Shown: one piece after another, positions 14,092-20,846 of the stretch | Position numbering within the stretch: the first letter of the stretch is position 1 | Layout of the letters: each line of letters opens with the position of its first letter | IMG/VR virus record: IMGVR_UViG_3300025736_000218 | Coordinates: 1-22,787 of that record | From: a virus | Strand: one strand, 5' to 3' | DNA length: 22,787 nt | The notes under the pieces: model-generated | What the model was told of the DNA's origin: nothing | Databases searched by the model: none | The model's input: only the letters and a program-made list of their open reading frames with translations | Program-made: the position numbers and the translations under genes

Positions 14092-14377
14092 TCGACGTAA
14101 AATGACAAAAAAGACATCACAGCTATTCCATGCAAGACGTAAGTGTAAAGATAGATATGGTTTTAAATTAACTAATGAGATATACTCGGATATTATAGAT
14201 CAAATATTAACTAGGAATGCTGACTTAATTAGCAAACAATCTAATAGGGTTTATATATTTGATGTGAGTCTCAATGGTAATAAAGTTAGGGTGGTGTATG
14301 ATGACATTAGAGTGTCTTTGGTTACATTTTTAAAGCCTGATTGGACAGGGGTTCTCGACTTACCTAAAAATAATTAG
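14078..14377 (+). CDS. Basic hypothetical protein
   Basis: The start is ATG 14078, shortly after AAAGGCGG, rather than the ATG at 14042 that lies deep in the previous gene. The 99-residue product starts with a very basic patch (SRGSRRKMTKKTSQLFHARRK) and continues with a helix and a strand region QSNRVYIFDVSLNGNKVRVV followed by YDDIRVSLVTFL. The C-terminal strands resemble a small domain found in many phage and mobile-element hypotheticals (xxVYxVxxxGxxVxVVYDxxxxxIVTxL). It may bind nucleic acid. It is the last gene before the promoter at 14396, so it closes the FEN-SNF2 unit. Confidence 0.68.
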   Translation: MSRGSRRKMTKKTSQLFHARRKCKDRYGFKLTNEIYSDIIDQILTRNADLISKQSNRVYIFDVSLNGNKVRVVYDDIRVSLVTFLKPDWTGVLDLPKNN

Positions 14378-14395
14378 TAAAAGTAAGGAAATAAG

Positions 14396-14424
14396 TTGAC
14401 ATTTAGAAAGTAATGTAGTATAGT
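14396..14424 (+). promoter_or_regulatory. Sigma-70 type promoter for 14443-16879
   Basis: TTGACA at 14396-14401, a 17-base spacer and TATAGT at 14419-14424. The expected start point near 14431 coincides with the first base of CAGGAG (14431-14436), giving a leader of about 12 bases. Confidence 0.87.
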
Positions 14425-14442
14425 AGTATTCAGGAGTTAATT

Positions 14443-14706
14443 ATGGATAAGTTTTTAGTAGATAATTTAAAGTACTTACTTAAAAAGAAGGGGTGTTGTA
14501 AACACATGAAAAGGTATACTTGCTGTGAGGATAGTTGTGCTTTACATGGTTATTATAAGGATGAGGATAACCAATTAAGTTGTGTCCCTACTGACTTATA
14601 TGATTGTAGTTATAAAGTACGTTGTGCATCAAGGATTAAGTTAGCTAAGAAATTACTAAAAGAAATAGGTGAAGATGATCTAACTTTCATGTTTAAAAGA
14701 ATGTAG
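14443..14706 (+). CDS. Cysteine-rich small protein
   Basis: ATG 14443 follows CAGGAG by 6 bases. The 87-residue product has eight cysteines: 18, 19, 27, 28, 32, 47, 55 and 61, in GCCKHMKRYTCCEDSCALHG and then SCVPTDLYDCSYKVRC. With nearby histidines (21, 35) they could bind one or two zinc ions or a metal cluster, or form disulphides if exported, but no signal peptide is present. The C-terminus is a lysine-rich helix. It is the first gene after a strong promoter, a position where phages often place small host-takeover proteins. No family is recognised. Confidence 0.7.
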   Translation: MDKFLVDNLKYLLKKKGCCKHMKRYTCCEDSCALHGYYKDEDNQLSCVPTDLYDCSYKVRCASRIKLAKKLLKEIGEDDLTFMFKRM

Positions 14707-14731
14707 TTAAAAGTAATAAGGATTAAAAGAA

Positions 14732-15505
14732 ATGTGTAAAAGTTTTAAATTAAAAATAGTAGTGATGGGTTTAATAGCCTGTCACTTTTCAATGTATGGT
14801 AAGATAACCTGGCTAAATAACAGATATAAAAATATAATTGAGCCTAACTCCGAGTATTCATTTAGTGAATATAAAAAGGAATTAAATTTTTGGATGGATA
14901 GATTACCTAATAGTTTGTACCGTCATGTGATAATTGATAATGCTATTGTAGAGGATGTTCCTATTGAGTATATCTATTCTATAGCACACACTGAGACAGG
15001 TAATTTTAGATTCATGAGATCAATAGTGCCTAATAAAAATGGTACAATAGATCATGGTATTATGGCTGTAAATAGTGCTAATTTAAAGAAGGATAGATTT
15101 ATGGATACTTATTTCTATGATTCATTCTATACACGGTTTAATATTAACAATCAGTATCACATAGGTAAGATTGGAGTTAAGTATTTTAAGGATTTATTAA
15201 ATAAAACTAAGTGTGTGGATGGTGCGATTAAGTCTTATAATTGTGGTTATCATGCTTGGTCACAGGGTAGAGTACCTGAGTCCACTATAGGTTATGAATT
15301 AAAAATAAGTAACTTAATTAAAGTAGTACAAAAGGAACGATTTACATATATATTTGATGATATTATTAATATGTGTAAAATTCATATTGACAATCAATTA
15401 CATTTAGTGCATAAAGTAGGTAGAGTAAAAGTTAATTATACTAAAGTCTTACACGGTAGGAGGTATTTAATTTATATGGATGGTATAATTTACTTAGTAG
15501 CATAA
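14732..15505 (+). CDS. Lytic transglycosylase (SLT-like) with N-terminal membrane segment
   Basis: ATG 14732 has AAGGA about 9 bases upstream. The 257-residue protein opens with lysines and a hydrophobic segment (residues 7-22, LKIVVMGLIACHFSMYG), a signal or membrane anchor. The core carries the soluble lytic transglycosylase signature: YSIAHTETGNF with catalytic Glu88, then DHGIMAVNSAN in place of the usual SxGLMQIxP, and AIKSYNCGYHAWSQG for AxxAYNAGxG. These enzymes cleave the MurNAc-GlcNAc bond of peptidoglycan to the anhydro product. The C-terminal 60 residues (from about 195) are not part of the fold. In phages such an enzyme may open the wall during DNA entry or help lysis. It sits in a plus-strand, early-type unit, not with the M23 peptidase. 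Confidence 0.75.
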   Translation: MCKSFKLKIVVMGLIACHFSMYGKITWLNNRYKNIIEPNSEYSFSEYKKELNFWMDRLPNSLYRHVIIDNAIVEDVPIEYIYSIAHTETGNFRFMRSIVPNKNGTIDHGIMAVNSANLKKDRFMDTYFYDSFYTRFNINNQYHIGKIGVKYFKDLLNKTKCVDGAIKSYNCGYHAWSQGRVPESTIGYELKISNLIKVVQKERFTYIFDDIINMCKIHIDNQLHLVHKVGRVKVNYTKVLHGRRYLIYMDGIIYLVA

Positions 15506-15516
15506 AGGATTATTAA

Positions 15517-16206
15517 ATGGACGGACAAATGTTAAGGTTTAAGCGAATAATGGATCGTAATGAAATGGAGTTTATTGTGAGTTCTAAAGGGTATAATCTA
15601 GGATTCTACTCACCAGGGCAACGGCGATGGATAGATTACAAAATAATTGATGGGTATTTATATGATTTAGATTGGACAAAACCCCATGCAGTTTGTATAA
15701 GAGTAAGTACTACAAAACTAGTAAATAATAGTATTATTATGGATAACCTACTTTATTACAATGATGAACTATACCCTTTACCCTATAAAGGAGTAAGTAA
15801 TCATCTAAACTTAAGGGACTTGGTTGAGATTTCTAAAATAATTAAAAAAAACTTTAAAGATAAATCTAGTTATGGTTGGGTAAGCTATTTAGAGTCTACC
15901 TATCGTTATGAAGTTAAATTAGAAGAAAAAGATATATATAGTTTTGAGCTAGCTAACATTATATTTAATAAGCACATCACAGATAGTGTAAACTGGAAAA
16001 AGCTCTCAGATACTAAATCATTTGGTTTCTATAAAGAAAGTTTATATTATTTAGAAGAGGGTGAACTATTCTATATTCCTGTTTTAGATGAATTTTCTTA
16101 TGGAGTTACTTACTTTCATGATGAAGCTAAACTCTTTTTCGTAGCTTTAAAGTATAGAATAGTCACAGAAATAGTAAACCACAATACCGAGGGTCACAAT
16201 GGGTAA
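15517..16206 (+). CDS. Hypothetical protein, 229 residues
   Basis: ATG 15517 follows AAAGGA by 7 bases and 11 bases after the transglycosylase gene. The protein is rich in Tyr, Lys and Asp, with several strand-like stretches (for example LGFYSPGQRRWIDYKIIDGY and KYRIVTEIVN) and one helix (NLRDLVEISKIIKKNFKD). There is no signal peptide, membrane segment, Cys cluster or nucleotide-binding motif, and I do not recognise the family. It overlaps the start of the methyltransferase gene by 8 bases, so it is co-translated with it; a link to DNA modification is possible but only by position. Confidence 0.68.
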   Translation: MDGQMLRFKRIMDRNEMEFIVSSKGYNLGFYSPGQRRWIDYKIIDGYLYDLDWTKPHAVCIRVSTTKLVNNSIIMDNLLYYNDELYPLPYKGVSNHLNLRDLVEISKIIKKNFKDKSSYGWVSYLESTYRYEVKLEEKDIYSFELANIIFNKHITDSVNWKKLSDTKSFGFYKESLYYLEEGELFYIPVLDEFSYGVTYFHDEAKLFFVALKYRIVTEIVNHNTEGHNG

Positions 16207-16879
16207 GAATTTCTCAGCTAATAATAAAGCAGAAAATAGAAATAAAAATGATCTTTACTCCACACCTAAAAGTTTGACAAGATTGTTTTTAGATAAGTTT
16301 AGTCATAACTTTAATATTGATGATATTATTGCCGAGCCTTGCTATGGTAAGGGTGCAATGTATGATGTAATAAGGGAGTATTTTAAAGGTGGTTTGATCT
16401 CATCGGATATTTACAATTATATTACAAATGAGTATGATGAGAGTATGAACTTTTTACTAACTAATAACCATTATCAAAAGAATAAAATTGAGGTAGATTA
16501 TATAATCACAAATCCTCCTTATAAGTTAGCTACGGAGTTTGTGTATAAATGTAAAGAAGTTGCTAATAAAGGTTTTACTATGTTACTACCCTTGTCTTAC
16601 TTACATGGTTATGCACGATATGATACTATTTTTAATAAAGAGGATAATTATAAATTAAAAACTGTAGATGTGTTTACTAGATACCCTTTATTAGAGGAGA
16701 ACTTTTCAGATGATGGTACTCACTCTACAGGAATGATGGTTTATAGTTTCATGTATTGGGAAAAAGGATATAATGGATTACCTACTATTGACTGGCTTGA
16801 TAATAATCCATTTATAAAAGGTAGTAAAAAGCGATTATTAAAAGATGAAAGTAAAGGTTTGTTTGATGGAATGTATTAA
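16199..16879 (+). CDS. DNA adenine-N6 methyltransferase
   Basis: ATG 16199 lies behind GAGGGT inside the end of the previous gene. The 226-residue protein opens with NDLYSTPKSLTRLFL, the usual lead-in of phage adenine methyltransferases. It has the SAM-binding motif AEPCYGKGAM (45-54), an acidic residue after the next strand in SSDIYN, and the catalytic NPPY (105-108) of enzymes that methylate the amino group of adenine or cytosine. FTMLLPLSYLHG and YSFMYWEKG follow the expected motif order. No target-recognition domain is obvious, consistent with a small orphan enzyme. It may protect phage DNA from host restriction. It is the last gene of the unit read from 14396-14424. Confidence 0.85.
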   Translation: MGKNFSANNKAENRNKNDLYSTPKSLTRLFLDKFSHNFNIDDIIAEPCYGKGAMYDVIREYFKGGLISSDIYNYITNEYDESMNFLLTNNHYQKNKIEVDYIITNPPYKLATEFVYKCKEVANKGFTMLLPLSYLHGYARYDTIFNKEDNYKLKTVDVFTRYPLLEENFSDDGTHSTGMMVYSFMYWEKGYNGLPTIDWLDNNPFIKGSKKRLLKDESKGLFDGMY

Positions 16880-16891
16880 TTAAAATAATAC

Positions 16892-16920
16892 TTGACATTA
16901 GGTTAAAATAAGATTAAAGT
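16892..16920 (+). promoter_or_regulatory. Sigma-70 type promoter for 16938-19921
   Basis: TTGACA at 16892-16897, a 17-base spacer and TAAAGT at 16915-16920. The expected start point near 16927 falls in AAGGAG (16926-16931), so the leader is about 11 bases. Confidence 0.8.
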
Positions 16921-16937
16921 AGATTAAGGAGTAAGTA

Positions 16938-17714
16938 ATGAAAATAAAGTCAGAAGTAATTGAAGTATTAAGCAAGTGCATGATAGTAGATAATACATTA
17001 GAGTTAGTGGGAGAAGTTGATAGAAAATTATATTTGGATACGACCAAAGTATTAAAAAATATAGGTATTGTATGGGATAAAAAACTCAAGACACATATAT
17101 GTACAAAGGATATAGATTTAAAGGAATCTATTGATAATCTAGTAGATACTGGGGTTTATGTAGATCTTAAAAAGGAATTACAATTTTTCCCAACACCAGA
17201 TAAAGTAAGAAAACTAATGTATTCTTATTTAAATTTACATACAGGTAGCTATATTTTAGAACCTTCAGCAGGTACCGGTAATCTAATTAGTAATCTTCTT
17301 AATTTAAACTTAGTGGTAGATTGTGTAGAGATACATAATGAGAATATAAAAGAATTAGAAATTTTAAAGCAATATGAGGAAGAACGAGGTACTAATAAAA
17401 TAAATATATTCCAAGCTGACTTCCTAGATGATATACCTTATCTACGTGATTATTATGATATTGTAATAATGAATCCATCTTTTTCTAAGAATCAAGATAT
17501 TAAGCATATAACAAAAGCTTTGAAATTTATAGAAGGAGGTGGGGAATTAGTAGCTATTGCCAGTTATGGTAGTGTAAATAATACACAAAAAACAAATAAA
17601 GAATTCATTAAACTATTGGAATCTTATAATGCTGAGATTGTAGAATTAAATGAAAAGGAATTTAAAGAGTCAGGAACTAACGTAAATACAATTATGATTT
17701 ATATAAATAAATAA
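16938..17714 (+). CDS. SAM-dependent DNA methyltransferase-like protein
   Basis: ATG 16938 is 6 bases after AAGGAG. The 258-residue protein has an N-terminal region of about 85 residues and then FFPTPDKVRKLM, the common lead-in to the catalytic domain. SAM motif I is LEPSAGTGNL (107-116), with VDCVEIHNEN after the next strand, FQADFLDD, and motif IV MNPSFSKNQDIKHI (Asn179-Pro180-Ser181-Phe182). Family members normally read NPPF; the second proline is serine here, which may or may not reduce activity. GGGELVAIASYGS follows as expected. It differs from the methyltransferase at 16199, so the phage carries two distinct enzymes in adjacent units. Likely target: adenine amino groups in phage DNA. 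Confidence 0.8.
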   Translation: MKIKSEVIEVLSKCMIVDNTLELVGEVDRKLYLDTTKVLKNIGIVWDKKLKTHICTKDIDLKESIDNLVDTGVYVDLKKELQFFPTPDKVRKLMYSYLNLHTGSYILEPSAGTGNLISNLLNLNLVVDCVEIHNENIKELEILKQYEEERGTNKINIFQADFLDDIPYLRDYYDIVIMNPSFSKNQDIKHITKALKFIEGGGELVAIASYGSVNNTQKTNKEFIKLLESYNAEIVELNEKEFKESGTNVNTIMIYINK

Positions 17715-17733
17715 ATAGATTAAGGAGACAAAA

Positions 17734-18180
17734 ATGAAAACAACAATTAAAAGTATTTTAGAAGCAAGCCCCGAGAAGTATATCTGTGGAGCAATGGATA
17801 GAAATGAGGACATATATTTATATATGGTTAAACCTCTAATTGATGATAGAAGGTGGGAAATACAAGAAGGATGCTTAAGGGTAGATGGTAGACTTATTGA
17901 AGAATTACCTACCAACTGGAGAGAATCTTTAGTGTTTAGAGAGGGTTATGAGCCTAAAATAGAGTTTCCCTTTAAAACATGGGATAGGGTTTTAATTAGA
18001 GATCAAGAAGATGAGTTATGGATAGCAGCGGAGTTCAGTCATATAGATAGTGATGGTAACTTATACTTAGTAGGTGGTGAATATTACGATTATAACATAG
18101 CTTATAAAGGTAACGAGGATTTAGTAGGTACAACTAAAGAAAGTAATACTAAAGTATGGACTAAAAAAGATTTTGAGTAG
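17734..18180 (+). CDS. Conserved phage hypothetical protein
   Basis: ATG 17734 lies behind AAGGAG. The 148-residue product contains FPFKTWDRVLIRDQEDELWI, AAEFSHIDSDG and a C-terminal GNEDLVGTTKES, a pattern I recognise from small hypotheticals in many phages (a beta-rich domain with regularly spaced Trp and Asp and a terminal GNExLxGT). The first 50 residues form a less conserved part (ASPEKYICGAMDRNEDIYLY). There are no membrane or metal-binding features. Function is unknown in every case I know of. It lies between the second methyltransferase and the macro-domain gene in one unit. Confidence 0.75.
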   Translation: MKTTIKSILEASPEKYICGAMDRNEDIYLYMVKPLIDDRRWEIQEGCLRVDGRLIEELPTNWRESLVFREGYEPKIEFPFKTWDRVLIRDQEDELWIAAEFSHIDSDGNLYLVGGEYYDYNIAYKGNEDLVGTTKESNTKVWTKKDFE

Positions 18181-18190
18181 GGAGTATATT

Positions 18191-18646
18191 ATGAAAGTAG
18201 TAAAAGGTAATTTAATAACTTTAGCCAAGCAAGGTGAGTTTGATGTAATAATACATGGATGTAATTGTTTTAATACAATGGGAGCAGGTATTGCTAAACA
18301 GATAAAAAATGAGTTCCCTGAAGCCTATGAAGTAGATCAGAAAACTAAAAAAGGTGATGTGGCTAAGATGGGTTCATTTACTCATGCTTCTATCCTGTTA
18401 GATGATACTACGGAATTAGCAGTAGTTAATGCTTATACTCAATTTGATTTTGGAGGAGGTCAAGTGAATGCTAGTTATGAATCTATAAGAGAAGTCTTTA
18501 AGTTTATATCAAGTTACTTCACTAATAAAAGAATAGGTTATCCAAAAATAGGTGCTGGATTAGCTCATGGAGATTGGAATATAATAAGCAAGATTATAGA
18601 TGAGGAATTAGAGGGATTAGATCACACATTAGTAGTTCTCTCATGA
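18191..18646 (+). CDS. Macro-domain protein (ADP-ribose binding/hydrolysing)
   Basis: The start is ATG 18191, 6 bases after GGGAG, rather than an upstream ATG inside the preceding gene. The 151-residue protein is a single macro domain: VVKGNLI at the start, DVIIHGCNCFNTMGAGIAKQ near residues 19-38 (the ADP-ribose-binding loop with its Gly-Ala-Gly), VVNAYTQFDFGG, and YPKIGAGLAHGDW for the phosphate-binding loop. This arrangement matches the ADP-ribose-1''-phosphate phosphatase/ALC1-like group. Members hydrolyse ADP-ribose-1''-phosphate or remove ADP-ribose from macromolecules. In a phage it could recycle NAD products or counter defences that use ADP-ribosylation or NAD-derived signals; that role is inferred. 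Confidence 0.88.
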   Translation: MKVVKGNLITLAKQGEFDVIIHGCNCFNTMGAGIAKQIKNEFPEAYEVDQKTKKGDVAKMGSFTHASILLDDTTELAVVNAYTQFDFGGGQVNASYESIREVFKFISSYFTNKRIGYPKIGAGLAHGDWNIISKIIDEELEGLDHTLVVLS

Positions 18647-18697
18647 TAATAGTAAATGGATTAAATAAAGCTCATTAGAGCTATATAGGAGGTCACT

Positions 18698-19018
18698 GTG
18701 AAGGGAATGATGCAAAATCATAAAACTACACCACTTAGAGGTAAAGCCCCTCTAAGGCACACTATTAACGAGATATCAAAGTGGTGCAAATTGGATACTA
18801 TGACAGGTAGAGATGGTAGTATGGAATTTTTGGTGTATGAAGTAAAAGATAAAAAGGAGGTTAAGTCTAGGTTATTGGATTATTTATTTTATGTAAATGG
18901 TTATGACTTAGAGGAAGAGGTGCAGGAGAATAAGGAATACATTTGTTATACGGTTTATAGCGAGTATTTAGAATGGGAAGATTATTTATACGAGGAGAAA
19001 AAAGATGTGGTTAGGTAA
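18698..19018 (+). CDS. Hypothetical protein with GTG start
   Basis: GTG 18698 follows AGGAGG (18687-18692) by 5 bases, and no better start exists. The 106-residue product begins with a basic peptide containing a short internal repeat (TPLRGKAPLRHT), then a globular part (INEISKWCKLDTM) and a very acidic, aromatic C-terminus (YSEYLEWEDYLYEEKKD). The repeat is encoded by an 8-bp inverted repeat (18734-18741 with 18749-18756) near the start. No family is recognised. A 14-base overlap links it to the next gene. Confidence 0.65.
   Translation: MKGMMQNHKTTPLRGKAPLRHTINEISKWCKLDTMTGRDGSMEFLVYEVKDKKEVKSRLLDYLFYVNGYDLEEEVQENKEYICYTVYSEYLEWEDYLYEEKKDVVR
18734..18756 (+). repeat. Inverted repeat just inside the gene at 18698
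   Basis: CTTAGAGG (18734-18741) is exactly complementary to CCTCTAAG (18749-18756), with a 7-base loop, some 36 bases downstream of the GTG start. In mRNA it would form a stable hairpin. The stem encodes a PLR-PLR peptide repeat, so protein-level duplication could also explain it. Confidence 0.6.
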
Positions 19019-19487
19019 AGAGGAATATGAGAATTTAGTAGAGCGTAAGGATAGTGCAATTAAATATCATGGTGAAATTAAAGAAAAGTTAATTAAGGTT
19101 CTAGGTATACCTTCTTTTATGTACGAATGTTATGATGTCAATAATATAATAAGCCTCTGTGATATGGTTAATGATTTAATTAAAAGTAAAGATTTAGAAA
19201 TTAATATACTAGAAACATCAATTAAAGCTGCTGAGAATGCTTTACTAATGTATGAGAATAAAGAAAATGAGGTTACTAAACAAGAATTACTTAAACAACT
19301 TCATATCACAGTGTTATCTGGTGCTTCAACTAACCTGAAATATACTAAGATTTCAGATGTACTTATTTGGACGGATACACATAAGAAGTTTCTTACATCA
19401 AGTGGTACAGTAGAATTACATAATACTAATATTATTAGTAACTTTGATGATCTAAGCTTAAGTGAATTCATTAATAAAGAGGTTTAA
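19005..19487 (+). CDS. Coiled-coil hypothetical protein
   Basis: ATG 19005 lies in the end of the previous gene after a purine-rich GAGGAG. The 160-residue protein is mostly helical: residues 4-35 and 58-95 read like heptad-containing helices (for example DLEINILETSIKAAENALLM), followed by a possible strand region (LIWTDTHKKFLTSSGTVEL). It has no membrane segment. Family unknown. It precedes two small genes and may be part of a small assembly, but nothing shows a partner. Confidence 0.66.
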   Translation: MWLGKEEYENLVERKDSAIKYHGEIKEKLIKVLGIPSFMYECYDVNNIISLCDMVNDLIKSKDLEINILETSIKAAENALLMYENKENEVTKQELLKQLHITVLSGASTNLKYTKISDVLIWTDTHKKFLTSSGTVELHNTNIISNFDDLSLSEFINKEV

Positions 19488-19489
19488 CC

Positions 19490-19774
19490 GTGAGTGAAGA
19501 AAATCAATTGTTTAGTGACTTAGATGATAATTATGCAGCACCTAAAAAGGATAAACCAAAAGTGGTTGTTGCTGAGGTAGAAGAAAAAATTAAACCTACT
19601 AAAAGTATTAACCGTCCTGAAGGTATTTATAAATTTAAGGATGATTTACTATTTAGTTTAGGTGAGTTGTTAGAGAAGGAAAAGAATAAAGAAAAACTAT
19701 TGCCACGTATTAATACACTTTGTTTAAAAACAATAGATAAGGTTGCAATGGAGTTTGGTAGTAAATATTTATAG
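19490..19774 (+). CDS. Hypothetical protein with charged N-terminus
   Basis: GTG 19490 follows GAGGTTT, two bases after the previous stop. The 94-residue product has a disordered, Lys-, Glu- and Val-rich front (PKKDKPKVVVAEVEEKIKPT) and a helical C-terminal half (LFSLGELLEKEKNKEKLLPR). The layout of an unstructured linker plus a small helical module resembles adaptor or tail-like extensions, but no family is recognised. It precedes the membrane peptide gene by nine bases. Confidence 0.62.
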   Translation: MSEENQLFSDLDDNYAAPKKDKPKVVVAEVEEKIKPTKSINRPEGIYKFKDDLLFSLGELLEKEKNKEKLLPRINTLCLKTIDKVAMEFGSKYL

Positions 19775-19783
19775 GGGATAAAA

Positions 19784-19921
19784 ATGATGAATATACTTTA
19801 TATAATTACAGGAGTAAGCTTACTAGCTAATATAGTAATAGCAATAGTAAACGAGAATATTTCAAGCTTACTTGGATGGGTATGTGCGATGGTATGGTTT
19901 GTAGGATATTTGCGTAAGTAA
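19784..19921 (+). CDS. Small two-pass membrane protein, 45 residues
   Basis: ATG 19784 (or the adjacent ATG 19787) follows AGGGG. The product has two hydrophobic segments, about residues 3-22 (ILYIITGVSLLANIVIAIV) and 29-42 (SLLGWVCAMVWFVGYL), joined by a short polar turn (NENISS) and ending LRK. Two-helix peptides of this size are common as holin-like, antiholin or envelope-altering phage proteins. It is the last gene of the plus-strand block, directly before the terminator. Confidence 0.65.
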   Translation: MMNILYIITGVSLLANIVIAIVNENISSLLGWVCAMVWFVGYLRK

Positions 19922-19927
19922 TTAGTT

Positions 19928-19959
19928 GGGTATCATACTATTATGGTGTCCTTTTTTTT
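19928..19959 (+). terminator. Factor-independent terminator at the convergent junction
   Basis: GGGTATCATA (19928-19937 region) pairs with TATGGTGTCC (19942-19951) over 10 base pairs with some G-T pairs and a CTAT loop, followed by eight T. It ends the plus-strand block. The downstream half also encodes the last codons of the minus-strand gene at 19933-20148, so the hairpin is embedded in that gene's end; the T-run serves the plus strand only. Confidence 0.85.
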
Positions 19960-20148
19960 ATCAACTCGTGTATATTTACTTAGTTCACCATGTAGGTAAT
20001 CTTTATACCCTTCATATTCTACAATTAAATCCTCATCTAACCTAGATATTTCTAAGTGTTTCTCTTTATCTTTTAAATTAAAATAAATTACAAAACCATA
20101 AGATATTATTAAAACTAATACCGCCACTATTACCATTATACTTGTCAT
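19933..20148 (-). CDS. Small single-pass membrane protein of the late operon
   Basis: The ATG at 20148 shares a base with the stop of the upstream gene (TAATG). The 71-residue product has one N-terminal membrane helix (about residues 4-24, IMVIVAVLVLIISYGFVIYF) and a charged, probably coiled C-terminus (KDKEKHLEISRLDEDLIVEY). This N-in single-anchor shape with a long soluble tail is seen in inner-membrane spanins and pinholin-like proteins, and the neighbours include a peptidoglycan peptidase, so a lysis role is reasonable. No lipoprotein partner is visible nearby. Last gene of the operon. Confidence 0.68.
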   Translation of the reverse strand: MTSIMVIVAVLVLIISYGFVIYFNLKDKEKHLEISRLDEDLIVEYEGYKDYLHGELSKYTRVDKKKDTIIV

Positions 20149-20846
20149 TATTTTATCCCTATTAAATATTTTATTTGCTCATCCGTATGTACTAAAGTTC
20201 TATATGCTACATCTATGGTAGTAGATAAGTCTACCGTAAGATTATATAATTCTATATTAATATATTCTTTTACTTTATCTTTGTTTATCTCAGCTAACTT
20301 TATAAAGAATTCATCTATTTGCTCATTACATAATTTAGTAGTTTGATTAAGTATAGTCTCATCTTTAAATGTATGTAAACTAAGCTCAGAAAGTACTTTA
20401 TCATATAGCACATCTTGTATCTCGGTCTTTAATGAATATGTATTTTCTTTAGTTTCAGCCTCATAGAATCTTAATATCCTTAACTTAGATGTAGAGTAAA
20501 AACTTCTATCTAATCCTAGAAATTTTCTTGTCAATTTACCATGAGTAAATAAACTAGCTGATGTATCTAATTTCTCTAGTATAGTAGTTTGAAACGAAAC
20601 GAACTTTAAACATAATTTAGTAAGCTCTACATTTATTTTAATAGTATCTTTTTGAATTCTAATTTTATCTAATGTTTTCTTGTCGGCAAACTCTCTATCC
20701 TTTCTTGTTAGATATCTTTTAAACAATTGCCACAACATAAATCCTACATAAATTAGTAAAGCTAATAATATTACTTCCCAATAGCCTATAGCCTCAAATA
20801 CTGCGGTCAAGGACTTACTTGTTTCTTGTATATCATTTGGTGTCAT
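20148..20846 (-). CDS. Membrane-anchored helical protein of the late operon
   Basis: The ATG at 20846 lies 14 bases inside the end of the upstream gene. The 232-residue protein has one membrane helix near the N-terminus (about residues 21-42, YWEVILLALLIYVGFMLWQL) followed by a basic stretch (KRYLTRKDREF) and a long predominantly helical domain (about 60-230). There is no known enzyme motif. The arrangement suggests an inner-membrane protein with its bulk in the cytoplasm. Being between the multi-pass protein and a small membrane protein, and downstream of the M23 peptidase, it may take part in lysis control or be a virion-associated membrane component. No family is recognised. Confidence 0.7.
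   Translation of the reverse strand: MTPNDIQETSKSLTAVFEAIGYWEVILLALLIYVGFMLWQLFKRYLTRKDREFADKKTLDKIRIQKDTIKINVELTKLCLKFVSFQTTILEKLDTSASLFTHGKLTRKFLGLDRSFYSTSKLRILRFYEAETKENTYSLKTEIQDVLYDKVLSELSLHTFKDETILNQTTKLCNEQIDEFFIKLAEINKDKVKEYINIELYNLTVDLSTTIDVAYRTLVHTDEQIKYLIGIK

Noticed and set aside
14042-14377. Start of the basic protein at 14042.
   Set aside because: That would give a 50-base overlap without a ribosome site and add a peptide unlike the rest; ATG 14078 is better placed.
15387-15392. TTGACA in the transglycosylase gene; likewise 16274-16279 in the methyltransferase gene.
   Set aside because: Neither has a -10 at the 17-base spacing used by all promoters in this window, and both are mid-gene.
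17670-17915. Minus-strand frame across the junction after the second methyltransferase.
   Set aside because: Antisense to two real genes and no ribosome site.
18173-18646. Macro-domain gene starting at 18173.
   Set aside because: That ATG lies in the previous gene without a ribosome site; ATG 18191 has GGGAG at 6 bases and begins at the conserved VVKGNL.
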